This document shows, one piece after another, positions 6,561 through 11,904 of a stretch of DNA of 30,704 nt. The stretch comes from a virus, in IMG/VR virus record IMGVR_UViG_3300020468_000042, positions 1 to 30,704 of that record; one strand, 5' to 3'. The notes under the pieces were generated by a model. The model saw only the letters and a program-made list of their open reading frames with translations. It was not told the origin of the DNA and ran no database searches. Within the stretch, counting starts at the first letter, position 1. Each line of letters begins with the position of its first letter. The translations under genes and the position numbers were made by a program.

Positions 6561-6867
6561 TTGATTTAGAATCTCCTCCTTTCGCAACTCTAACAAGACG
6601 TGACTTTCTGTCTGAAACATCCTTGGTAGACGTTGCAACGTGGCTTGATGGCTTGGATCTCCTACGTTTGTCAAAGTTTTCTGCACACCAGAACTCGAAA
6701 CGAGCGTCCCAATCTGCATATACTTTTCCAGAAGCTCGGAACCATCGTCTGAATTGTTTATGCTCATATTGTATATCCTCAATAGTAGACTCAGGATAAT
6801 CAGACCTGAGATTATTTACAGTGTCTGGGCTTGGCACCCAGTCATTTGGTATTTTAGTTCTTGCCAT
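6520..6867 (-). CDS. DnaT-like/replication-initiator C-terminal domain protein
   Basis: A 115-residue protein starting MARTKIPNDWVPS at 6867 with a clear RBS (GGAAAGG, 5 nt upstream). The motif IPNDW.P followed by a FRRWFRASGKVYADWDARFEFW helix pair is the small helical ssDNA/DnaB-binding domain found in DnaT and at the C-terminus of many phage replication initiators. Here it occurs alone, followed by a Ser/Lys/Arg-rich tail (about 70-115). It probably helps assemble a primosome with the following gene product. Start overlaps the upstream gene by 14 nt. Domain recognition is moderate to good; the exact partner is unknown. Confidence 0.65.
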   Translation of the reverse strand: MARTKIPNDWVPSPDTVNNLRSDYPESTIEDIQYEHKQFRRWFRASGKVYADWDARFEFWCAENFDKRRRSKPSSHVATSTKDVSDRKSRLVRVAKGGDSKSNGNILNISNKKRD

Positions 6868-7171
6868 GTGTACCTTTCCAGTATTGTATATCATCAGCGA
6901 AGTTGTATGTGTCAGCTAGACTGTCACGTGTTTGAAAGAAACCCGGACATGTTCTGTATGTCATATACATCCGCGCGTAATAAGCTTTGTAATTGTTATT
7001 GCATTTGATTTGATCGCCAGTGGTATCAATATCACAATGCCATCTTACACGTTCCCATACCGCAGCAACACCATAGTGTTGATACACTTGTCTTACTTCA
7101 TCTGCAAACTGACAGAAGTATCCAAATACTTTAGGGTTTGCACGATGAAATGTTTTAAAGTTTGTCATCAT
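6854..7171 (-). CDS. Conserved phage protein, W..VRWH...K.NNxYxxYYAR family, unknown function
   Basis: A 105-residue protein. It begins FHRANPKVFGYFCQFADEV and contains VWERVRWHCD, then IKCNNNYKAYYARMYM, and ends with GFFQTRDS. I have seen this overall pattern (FHRxNP, RWxxx, KxNNxYxxYYAR) in phage and prophage proteins of unknown function. It is aromatic-rich and compact. RBS AAAGGAG precedes a TAATG coupled start overlapping the upstream stop. Its 3' end overlaps the DnaT-like gene by 14 nt. A link to DNA replication or modification is suggested only by neighbours. Confidence 0.65.
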   Translation of the reverse strand: MMTNFKTFHRANPKVFGYFCQFADEVRQVYQHYGVAAVWERVRWHCDIDTTGDQIKCNNNYKAYYARMYMTYRTCPGFFQTRDSLADTYNFADDIQYWKGTHGKN

Positions 7172-7455
7172 TACTCCTTTTTGTTTGTTAATTTATCTAG
7201 TTCTTTCCATATCTGGTCAGTAACTATCTCGATTAATTTCTTGTGTGCTATTTGTTTGGCACGTTCTTTGAGTTCATGTCTACCAATAGGTTCATTATCA
7301 CCAAAGAAAGCACTACCATTTACAGTGACTTGCCAGTAATGACCAGTCGATCCATCATGGTGTCTAGGTACTTTAGCTAGTACTAATGTTATATCATGAT
7401 TGATATATACATGAGATGAGTATGTGCTAGATTTACCAGCAACTTTTTTCCACAT
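7171..7455 (-). CDS. Unrecognised small protein with N-terminal beta segment
   Basis: A 94-residue protein I cannot assign. Residues 10-50 look beta-rich (HVYINHDITLVLAKV, GHYWQVTVNG). Residues 55-92 look helical with many Lys and Glu (RHELKERAKQIAHKK). Start ATG at 7455 follows a gap of 29 nt after the 81-aa gene with a weak RBS (GGAGTGGAAA). Its stop overlaps the next start (TAATG). It belongs to the unit apparently driven by the motif at 7750-7769. Confidence 0.6.
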   Translation of the reverse strand: MWKKVAGKSSTYSSHVYINHDITLVLAKVPRHHDGSTGHYWQVTVNGSAFFGDNEPIGRHELKERAKQIAHKKLIEIVTDQIWKELDKLTNKKE

Positions 7456-7484
7456 AGTTTTCCACTCCTGCCTCTCGGCTCTGA

Positions 7485-7730
7485 TTATTTTTGATTCATC
7501 CTCTCTGCCATTTCATCTAACTCACTTGTAATATGTACATCCATATTCTCAATGACTTTGTATATAGTCATGAGACCATCACGATACCCGGTGTCATACG
7601 ATATGTCACACCTTGCCTCGAATGGGACAGAAGTATTTTTATACTTAGGTGGCAACTCACTGATCTTGTTGCGAAGTTTATCCTCACAATACAACATCAA
7701 CTGTTGCGTTAGTTTATAACTTGGTGTCAT
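7485..7730 (-). CDS. Unrecognised small helical protein, first gene of its unit
   Basis: An 81-residue protein, mostly helical, with a central DISYDTGYRDGLMTIYKVI segment and an acidic C-terminus. No family recognised. Its ATG at 7730 has a GGAGAGAG RBS and lies 20 nt from the conserved promoter/operator-like motif at 7750-7769. It is therefore probably the first gene of a leftward transcript that runs through the DnaT-like gene. If the motif is a LexA-type operator, this unit is co-regulated with the exonuclease unit. Confidence 0.6.
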   Translation of the reverse strand: MTPSYKLTQQLMLYCEDKLRNKISELPPKYKNTSVPFEARCDISYDTGYRDGLMTIYKVIENMDVHITSELDEMAERMNQK

Positions 7731-7749
7731 TTTCTCTCTCCACTATTGT

Positions 7750-7769
7750 TTGTTCTATTATTGTACTAC
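7750..7769 (-). promoter_or_regulatory. SOS-box-like operator over a -10 element, copy 2
   Basis: On the + strand the sequence is TTGTTCTATTATTGTACTAC, differing from the copy at 6116-6135 by one base. It keeps GTTC-N7-GTAC and, on the - strand, TACAAT at 7766-7761. The predicted start is near 7754 with a leader of about 24 nt that includes the GGAGAGAG RBS of the 81-aa gene. The same spacing to the start codon as in copy 1 supports a shared control element. No convincing -35. Confidence 0.5.
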
Positions 7770-7776
7770 ATATAAC

Positions 7777-8106
7777 CTATTTGAGGTAGCCCTTTCGCAT
7801 CCATGATTGGATCTGTATTGAATCCAACCAGTCAGATACCTTTGGAATGTAACCACAATCCTCAGTTATATGTCGCTCAGCTATTAATCTTACAGGAACT
7901 TTACGTCCATCACTATTGGTTATCGTAGTGCCGAACACTTGTTCACACATAAAGCAACCCTCAGTGTGATGTCGCAAAGCCCTATGTTTTACAGTAGCTA
8001 TATGTTTTTTACTATCATCAAACCAATCATGAATGGCTTGGTAATCCTCTGGAATTCCGCCCCATTTCTGGACTGATGACAGTGCATGATGATAACAATT
8101 AGCCAT
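7777..8106 (-). CDS. DUF6915-like conserved protein
   Basis: A 109-residue protein starting MANCYHHALSSVQKWGG at 8106, with GAGG upstream. A longer frame from 8184 lies inside the previous gene. The sequence has HALSSVQKWGG, PEDYQAIHDWFDDSK, KHRALRHHTEGCFMCE and FGTTITNSDGRKVPVR, then an RHITEDCGYIP segment. This matches a family recalled as DUF6915, found in phages and mobile elements. The His-rich conserved motifs (RALRHH, E...C) suggest metal binding, possibly hydrolase-like, but no activity is established. It overlaps the upstream DUF6878-like gene by 8 nt. Such DUFs cluster with DUF2958 and DUF6878 in accessory parts of phage genomes. Confidence 0.7.
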   Translation of the reverse strand: MANCYHHALSSVQKWGGIPEDYQAIHDWFDDSKKHIATVKHRALRHHTEGCFMCEQVFGTTITNSDGRKVPVRLIAERHITEDCGYIPKVSDWLDSIQIQSWMRKGYLK

Positions 8107-8665
8107 TGTCTTTTTCCTCAAATACATGAGATTCAGATTCACGATAGTAAGTCTCACATTCAATCGTAAGCACACCATCCTCATAGACTACATCACCACT
8201 ACCACCCTCGTTGTTGTACCAATCAATAGATACATAGTTCATATAGTCACCAATAAACTCAGTGATATAATCAGACAGCGTAGTGCTTCTATGTTCTTCT
8301 GATTCATGTGGTTTATACCAGATGTATTTATGTCCTAATCTCATTGGATCACGATAGAAATCTTCCAATGCAAACAATTTATTTCTTTGCTTTTGGTACT
8401 TTGGATCAGTCCAATCTAAATTCTTTACATCATCTAATCCAGCTTCTTTCGTTATAACTTCTCGGTCTGGTATCTCATCTTGTGAAACAAAATGTACACT
8501 TTCAAAGTCACCGCTGTCACCACCACCATTGAAACTAACAGCAAAGTATGTAACATCATGCTGTTTCATGAACCTATGAAACTCTGGTATTGAACGTTCT
8601 TTGAAAGACTTATTCTGTCTTTCTCTACGTTCTTCCCATGTTTCTTCTTGTTTTGTTGTAGCCAT
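8099..8665 (-). CDS. DUF6878-like protein
   Basis: A 188-residue protein. After a charged N-terminus, VTYFAVSFNGGGDSGDFESV gives a beta strand with the GxGDSG motif. The C-terminal part WYNNEGGSGDVVYEDGVLTIEC, then YYRES, is typical of a family recalled as DUF6878 (fuGgGDSG ... NNdGgyGe...). Function is unknown. The start has a strong RBS (AAAGGAGG) and lies just inside a structured leader: a hairpin at 8681-8719 at the likely 5' end of the RNA, a -10 at 8724-8719 and a palindrome at 8725-8743. It appears to be the first gene of a two-gene unit with the DUF6915-like gene. Confidence 0.65.
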   Translation of the reverse strand: MATTKQEETWEERRERQNKSFKERSIPEFHRFMKQHDVTYFAVSFNGGGDSGDFESVHFVSQDEIPDREVITKEAGLDDVKNLDWTDPKYQKQRNKLFALEDFYRDPMRLGHKYIWYKPHESEEHRSTTLSDYITEFIGDYMNYVSIDWYNNEGGSGDVVYEDGVLTIECETYYRESESHVFEEKDNG

Positions 8666-8680
8666 TACAACCTCCTTTGG

Positions 8681-8719
8681 TTGTGCCTGTCCATCTCAAA
8701 CCATAATAAACAGGCACGA
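8681..8719 (-). promoter_or_regulatory. Hairpin at the predicted 5' end of the leader RNA
   Basis: An inverted repeat, GTGCCTGT at 8683-8690 and ACAGGCAC at 8710-8717, extends by one G-U and one U-A pair to 8681/8719. The loop is about 19 nt. In the - strand RNA it would sit at the extreme 5' end if transcription starts just after the -10 at 8724-8719, and it ends next to the AAAGGAGG RBS. It may stabilise the RNA or control RBS access. Confidence 0.45.
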
Positions 8720-8743
8720 TTATATCTATACACCATGTATAGA
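8719..8743 (-). promoter_or_regulatory. Leftward promoter -10 abutting a palindromic operator
   Basis: The - strand carries a perfect TATAAT at 8724-8719. Immediately upstream is an 8-bp perfect palindrome with a 3-nt centre: TCTATACA (8725-8732), CCA, TGTATAGA (8736-8743). It therefore fills the spacer of the promoter, a usual place for a repressor. The -35 at 17-bp spacing is poor (GAATTC), suggesting activator help or weak activity. Which protein binds is unknown. Confidence 0.5.
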
Positions 8744-8753
8744 ATTCATTAAG

Positions 8754-8807
8754 GATAGATAGAAATTGACTAGCAGAACTAATCGTACACCCTAGTATTT
8801 ATCTATC
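8754..8807. repeat. Composite inverted repeat upstream of the 8724 promoter
   Basis: Outer arms are GATAGATA (8754-8761) and TATCTATC (8800-8807). Inner arms are ACTAG (8769-8773) and CTAGT (8792-8796). It lies directly upstream of the predicted promoter for the DUF6878-like gene and downstream of the gene ending at 8856. It could be an activator site or a weak terminator for the upstream unit. The rest of 8808-8855 shows only a weak 5-bp stem (CCAAG/CTTGG). Confidence 0.35.
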
Positions 8808-8855
8808 TACCCCAACATGCCAAGCACTAGTACCTTACGTCTTGGATTTACAGTA

Positions 8856-9212
8856 TTAAAATAATTTGTGTTGTTGAATGTTAGAGTAAGCAATCTTATC
8901 AATAAGTTTCAGGACACAACCAGTCCATTCATCTCTCATGCTTAGTTTATGATAACTCCAAATGTCTTTATGTCTATGAGGTATAGCACTCCTAAACTGT
9001 AAGCTTGTATCTTTTGGACTTATCGTTGCTTGTATTACATCTGGTAAATGTTCATGTACGATACAACCGCAATGCTCAATACCAGTTGCACTCCAATCAA
9101 CAGCACGAATGTCTACATAAATATCTGACTTAGGTATAGATTTGACTTGCTCAAGTGTGCATCTCATATCTATACCTTGCCATTTTACATAGAGTAGTCT
9201 ATGTATTTTCAT
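8856..9212 (-). CDS. Unrecognised protein with Cys/His residues
   Basis: A 118-residue protein starting MKIHRLLYVKWQGIDMRC at the ATG overlapping the upstream stop (ATGA at 9212). A longer frame to 9242 lies in the DUF2958 gene. The first half looks beta-rich (YVDIRAVDWSATGIEHCGC). The second half has several His residues (IPHRHKDIWSYH). No family recognised; scattered Cys and His could bind metal but do not form a known motif. It is the last gene of the unit that begins at 9644. Confidence 0.6.
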   Translation of the reverse strand: MKIHRLLYVKWQGIDMRCTLEQVKSIPKSDIYVDIRAVDWSATGIEHCGCIVHEHLPDVIQATISPKDTSLQFRSAIPHRHKDIWSYHKLSMRDEWTGCVLKLIDKIAYSNIQQHKLF

Positions 9213-9526
9213 AAGCCTTTTTCTTTTTCTATATCTAAACATTCGCGTAAGCTACAAGGCTTCCAGAATTTATCTCTTTCAATTTTTAGTCCCATACCAA
9301 CAGATGTTTCTTCTATCTCATCTATACTTACAGAACCATACTCTGCGTCAGTGATAGAACATACACCCCATGCTATGTTAGTATCTGGATCTAATTCAGA
9401 TAGATACCAAGTACCTAACCCTACTGGATTGAATAGTTTTACAACACCATCAAATTCTTTAGTACCATCTTGTTGTTGATGGTTCTTAATCATCTTCATG
9501 CGTTGTGCTTTCGTTAGTAGTTTCAT
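9209..9526 (-). CDS. DUF2958 family protein
   Basis: A 105-residue protein. It starts MKLLTKAQRMKMIKNH, followed by VVKLFNPVGLGTWYLSELDP, IAWGVCSITDAEYGSVSIDE and GLKIERDKFW. This is the DUF2958 pattern (kLlT..qr..Ll.N, vvKLf.P...aTWLltElDP, fGlcDlg..ElGyvsl.El, l.vERD). DUF2958 is common on plasmids and phages and has no assigned biochemistry. I chose the second ATG (9526) because it is better spaced from AGGAGG; 9529 would add one Met. It overlaps the upstream 52-aa gene by 41 nt and the downstream gene by 4 nt. Confidence 0.8.
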   Translation of the reverse strand: MKLLTKAQRMKMIKNHQQQDGTKEFDGVVKLFNPVGLGTWYLSELDPDTNIAWGVCSITDAEYGSVSIDEIEETSVGMGLKIERDKFWKPCSLRECLDIEKEKGL

Positions 9527-9644
9527 CATTACCTCCTAGTGTTAATGCAACAAACATTACTTTACCGTTCTTGTCTGTCACGATTTCTTTCTTGACACCA
9601 TTGCCAAGCTGTTCGATTACATTTATTGTCTTATCTAAGCTCAT
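9486..9644 (-). CDS. Small unrecognised protein at the head of the DUF2958 unit
   Basis: A 52-residue protein starting MSLDKTINVIEQLGNGVKKE at 9644, with a strong RBS (GGGAGGAG, 4 nt upstream). The same frame stays open to 9806, but that extension crosses three inverted repeats and has no RBS, so I reject it. The C-terminus is Thr/Asp/Glu-rich and overlaps the DUF2958 gene by 41 nt. Function unknown. It is preceded by the hairpin array at 9657-9766, which may control it. Confidence 0.65.
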   Translation of the reverse strand: MSLDKTINVIEQLGNGVKKEIVTDKNGKVMFVALTLGGNDETTNESTTHEDD

Positions 9645-9656
9645 ACAGCTCCTCCC

Positions 9657-9766
9657 TACTTCATATTCGAAGTAAATAAAATATGTTTCGCAAAACCGAG
9701 AGCATATTTTATTTACGAAGATATCTGACCAGACGATCCATAGTTGAGGTTTCGACAGATATCTTC
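9657..9766 (-). promoter_or_regulatory. Array of three inverted repeats in the leader of the DUF2958 unit
   Basis: Three stem-loops lie directly upstream of the RBS of the 52-aa gene. One is TACTTC/GAAGTA (9657-9662, 9669-9674). The second has perfect 14-bp arms, GTAAATAAAATATG (9672-9685) and its complement (9703-9716). The third has perfect 11-bp arms, GAAGATATCTG (9717-9727) and its complement (9756-9766). The second and third abut exactly. The first and second share three bases, so they cannot both form fully. Arms this long and perfect are not expected by chance. A riboregulator, attenuator or replication-origin structure are all possible. No clear promoter is seen in 9767-9875. Confidence 0.6.
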
Positions 9767-9875
9767 TACACCTTGACTCCTTGGTGCTATACCCAGCCAC
9801 TGTCATAGTGTTTCAGGGTTTAAAATATGTTGATGTGCGTACTGAAAGCGAAACTAAATCAGAGGCACAAGCAAA

Positions 9876-9895
9876 GAGTCGACCGAAGCCGACTC
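9876..9895 (-). terminator. Rho-independent terminator with cUUCGg tetraloop
   Basis: Read on the - strand, the stem is GAGTCGGC, loop TTCG, then GTCGACTC. That is 8 bp including one G-U pair, closed by the very stable C(UUCG)G tetraloop and followed by TTTGCTT. It lies 13 nt after the stop of the 157-aa gene (9909). That gene therefore forms its own transcription unit. Confidence 0.8.
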
Positions 9896-9908
9896 AATGC
9901 AAGATGTG

Positions 9909-10382
9909 TTACTTAAGTAAGTTTTTGACTTCTTGGTAACTCATGCAGTTATCAGGATTGCCTGCCTTTTTCGTATGGTCCTTGATGATAGGATTATACT
10001 CTTTGCCGAACTTATCCTTGTATATAGTTTGTGCGAACACCATGGTTCTTCTACTGACCTCAGCGTTACCAGCTGTATAACCGATGATAGCGCCATGCTT
10101 TTGCATAGCTTCGTCTGTTATGTGGTCGGTAACTGATTTGTGGAAACCCTCTTCTTCGAGGATTTCACGCAATCCAGCTTTGCTTAGTGCTTCAGTGTTT
10201 AACCAATAGTTAAGACTCCTTTTATTGTTGTATATCAGCTTCTCCAAATAGTCTTTCGCAGGACTGAAATCAGAATCTTCCAGACTATATGGTGAGTTAG
10301 GTGAGACACCACACTCGCAGTAGAAGTCGAATTGGACCTTAACTGCTTTTAAAGAGTCACTTAGTGTTAATTGTTTTGCCAT
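9909..10382 (-). CDS. First leftward early gene, unknown function
   Basis: A 157-residue soluble protein I do not recognise. It is mixed alpha, with segments SLKAVKVQFDFYCECG, REILEEEGFHKSVTDHITD and RRTMVFAQTIYKDKFGKEY. It has no membrane segment. It has a near-consensus RBS (AGGAGG, 5 nt before ATG), a TTGACA-containing promoter 45-75 nt upstream (10455-10427) and a strong terminator right after it (9876-9895). It is thus a monocistronic unit closest to the control region. In many phages this is the place for the first host-takeover or regulatory protein. That role is inference. Confidence 0.75.
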   Translation of the reverse strand: MAKQLTLSDSLKAVKVQFDFYCECGVSPNSPYSLEDSDFSPAKDYLEKLIYNNKRSLNYWLNTEALSKAGLREILEEEGFHKSVTDHITDEAMQKHGAIIGYTAGNAEVSRRTMVFAQTIYKDKFGKEYNPIIKDHTKKAGNPDNCMSYQEVKNLLK

Positions 10383-10426
10383 TTTTACCTCCTGCTAGTT
10401 AATCTAGCTGTTAAATGGTGCGAATG

Positions 10427-10455
10427 TATAAACAATGCTCGAAATGATATGTCAA
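10427..10455 (-). promoter_or_regulatory. Leftward early promoter
   Basis: On the - strand a consensus -35 TTGACA (10455-10450), a 17-nt spacer and TTTATA (10432-10427, 3/6 match to TATAAT). The predicted start near 10420 gives a leader of about 38 nt that includes TTAACAGC (10414-10407) and the RBS of the 157-aa gene. The -35 and spacing are good; the -10 is weak. Confidence 0.55.
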
Positions 10456-10487
10456 GGACTCGGTCTTCGACTTTGCGTAGCAAATCC

Positions 10488-10516
10488 TTGACATTCATTC
10501 TCGGCATATGTTTTAC
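10488..10516 (+). promoter_or_regulatory. Rightward promoter, mirror of the leftward one
   Basis: TTGACA (10488-10493), a 17-nt spacer and TTTTAC (10511-10516). The -10 is poor. Two TTAACAGC copies follow at 10529-10536 and 10542-10549, then an RBS-like AAGAGG and a dead-end ATG. If active, it would transcribe terS with a leader of about 265 nt that carries the stem at 10673-10714. Confidence 0.4.
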
Positions 10517-10672
10517 TCGCCAATCCAATTAACAGCTTAGCTTAACAGCAAGAGGTAAAATGGATTAAAACAAAAACACTAAGAGAGGATATTAAAACGT
10601 TAAGTCCAATGAGACTACTGCGAGAGTGTGTGTCTCGGTACCTAACCACTATATAAACCTGAAGTGTGTCTG

Positions 10673-10714
10673 AAGCTTCTGTCAGTCCTGCTTTGTGAAA
10701 GACTGGGGAAGCTT
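10673..10714 (+). promoter_or_regulatory. Two-part stem-loop upstream of terS
   Basis: AAGCTTC (10673-10679) pairs with GAAGCTT (10708-10714). CAGTC (10683-10687) pairs with GACTG (10701-10705), with a small internal loop and a 13-nt hairpin loop. It lies about 75 nt before the terS start. It could be an attenuator or part of the packaging-initiation site recognised by the small terminase. No T-tract follows, so a simple terminator is unlikely. Confidence 0.4.
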
Positions 10715-10787
10715 GATTTACTCAATAAAAGGGGGCATCATTGTGTTAATAAGCTGAAGCACAAGCAAAGATGTGATGAAGTAAGAC

Positions 10788-11189
10788 ATGAAGAAGATAC
10801 AGGATTCCCAAATCAGTAACGACCAGCTACAGACTAAGCTGACTGCAAAACAGAAGCTATTAGTGGATACACTGGTAGCCGAGGGATGTAGTATGAAAGA
10901 AGCTGGTATTCGCGCAGGATACAAGGAAAACTCGGCAAGAATATCCGCACACAAGGCACTACGAATTCCCAAGGTAGCAAACTATTACGCGAATGAGTTA
11001 CGAATAAGTCTAAATCTGTCATCACATCTTGCATTGAAAAGGATTCGGTCCCTCTGCTCTGGTGCCAAGTCTGAATACGTTCAGCTTGAAGCATCAAAGG
11101 ACCTGCTCGACAGGGCAGGACATAAGCCACCAGAGCAACATCAGCATTTAGTCGCAGGGGATTTCTCTATCAAGATAGATTTGAGTTAA
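10788..11189 (+). CDS. terS: Terminase small subunit
   Basis: A 133-residue protein. LTAKQKLLVDTLVAEGCSMKE then AGIRAGYKENSARISAHKALR (about residues 17-57) is the helix-turn-helix DNA-recognition domain of small terminases (LT.kQ..Fv...l..g.s..eAairAGYs..sA...a). A helical oligomerisation region follows (75-115), and the C-terminus would contact the large subunit. It recognises the packaging site on concatemeric phage DNA. The RBS is weak (GAAGTAAGAC). It is the first + strand gene after the control region, but is separated from terL by six ORFs, an unusual spacing. Confidence 0.8.
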   Translation: MKKIQDSQISNDQLQTKLTAKQKLLVDTLVAEGCSMKEAGIRAGYKENSARISAHKALRIPKVANYYANELRISLNLSSHLALKRIRSLCSGAKSEYVQLEASKDLLDRAGHKPPEQHQHLVAGDFSIKIDLS

Positions 11190-11363
11190 GATACCCTGTG
11201 GGAAATGACTGATGTAGGACCGAAACAATTGCATGGGGGTTGAAAAACTGACACACCCAAGATAGCAAACCTATTGCCCACGTAATATTTTCCTTTAAAG
11301 TCCGTTCCACCTGTGGTCAAATAGTAATGGCGAAAAAATATTTTTTACCGTAGGAGGTACATT

Positions 11364-11456
11364 ATGCCAATGGGAAAAGGAACATATGGATCTAAGCGTG
11401 GGAGACCACCAATGAAAAAGACCAATAAAACTCCAATGAAGAAAAAGAAAAAGTAA
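11364..11456 (+). CDS. 30-residue basic peptide MPMGKGTYGSKRGRPP family
   Basis: A 30-codon ORF with a strong RBS (TAGGAGGTACATT then ATG). The product starts MPMGKGTYGSKRGRPP and ends with a Lys-rich tail. Near-identical small peptides (M-P-M-x-K-G-T-Y-G-x-K-x-G-R-P) are familiar from marine phages, usually near structural genes. GRPP resembles an AT-hook core, so minor-groove DNA binding is possible. The stop overlaps the next ATG (TAATG). A 14-bp AT palindrome (11333-11346) lies just upstream of the RBS. The rest of 11190-11363 shows nothing I can name. Confidence 0.65.
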   Translation: MPMGKGTYGSKRGRPPMKKTNKTPMKKKKK

Positions 11457-11887
11457 TGGAGTCTTTACTTAAAAGAGGTAAGAAGTTCTATAAAGATAAT
11501 GAAACTGCTATTAATGTAGGTATGTTATTGATTCCGGGTGTAGGGCTTCTAGGTCAAGGCGTCAAACATGGTATTAAATACGCCCTATCAGCTCAAAGAG
11601 CCACCGATACATTTAAGGCAGTCAATAAGCTGCCAAAGATTAAATACGTAAAACAACCTAAAGGAACCTCTGGTAGCTGGTTAACACAAAATAGATTGAA
11701 CACACAAAGAAGTTTCTTAAAAGAAAGAGATGTCTATAAGGTTAAATACAAACAGTACAGGAAAGAACAAGCGGATCTAGCTCATACAAGCATGAAAAAG
11801 ATGATGAAATATACTGGAACAGGTTTAGCACTTTCAGGTGCTGGTATCTATCAAGCAGGAAAGAAAAATAGGAACAACAGCAGGTAG
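11456..11887 (+). CDS. Unrecognised basic protein with two Gly-rich hydrophobic segments
   Basis: A 143-residue protein. It has a basic N-terminus, then a hydrophobic Gly-rich stretch (INVGMLLIPGVGLLGQGV, residues 19-36). A Lys/Arg/Gln-rich middle follows, and a second short Gly/Ala stretch (TGTGLALSGAGIY, about 121-133) leads to a basic tail. The segments are weaker than true TM helices and could be amphipathic membrane-active helices. No family recognised. It is coupled to the 30-aa peptide upstream (TAATG). Together with the next two large ORFs it forms a series with a similar style (basic, Gly-rich hydrophobic patch), so they may be functionally linked. Confidence 0.6.
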   Translation: MESLLKRGKKFYKDNETAINVGMLLIPGVGLLGQGVKHGIKYALSAQRATDTFKAVNKLPKIKYVKQPKGTSGSWLTQNRLNTQRSFLKERDVYKVKYKQYRKEQADLAHTSMKKMMKYTGTGLALSGAGIYQAGKKNRNNSR

Positions 11888-11904
11888 GGAGTGTATACTA
11901 AGAT

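Larger units (their letters stand above)
10379..10563. repeat. Imperfect inverted duplication of a promoter-operator-RBS-start cassette
   Basis: The left arm, read leftward from 10455, and the right arm, read rightward from 10488, carry the same elements in the same order. TTGACA is followed by a 17-nt spacer, TTTATA or TTTTAC, then TTAACAGC exactly 41 nt after the TTGACA start in both. Next come a second TTAAC element, GAGGTAAA and ATGG. The last 36 nt match at about 32 positions with three single-base gaps. The left copy drives a real gene; the right copy's ATG (10560) is followed at once by GAT TAA. Confidence 0.75.
10383..10787. promoter_or_regulatory. Divergent control region between early (-) and late (+) blocks
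   Basis: This 405-nt gap has no convincing gene. It holds a mirrored promoter/operator/RBS/start cassette (10379-10563), with a 10-bp stem ATGTCAAGGA/TCCTTGACAT at its centre and a small TTTGC/GCAAA hairpin inside that. Further right are a CGAGA/TCTCG stem near 10620 and a larger two-part stem at 10673-10714. A 15-codon ORF near 10610 has no RBS and is ignored. Being next to terS, it may also hold the packaging (pac/cos) site, and its structure would suit a replication origin. Both are inference. Confidence 0.6.

Noticed and set aside
6561-6782. Longer start for the helicase-loader-like gene
   Set aside because: The extension lies inside the DnaT-like gene and the ATG at 6560 has GGAGGAGA upstream.
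9645-9806. N-terminal extension of the 52-aa ORF to 9806
   Set aside because: Crosses three inverted repeats and lacks an RBS, while the ATG at 9644 has GGGAGGAG at proper spacing.
10610-10657. 15-codon leader peptide ORF upstream of terS
   Set aside because: ATG without an RBS; codon content not informative; no attenuator with a T-tract follows.
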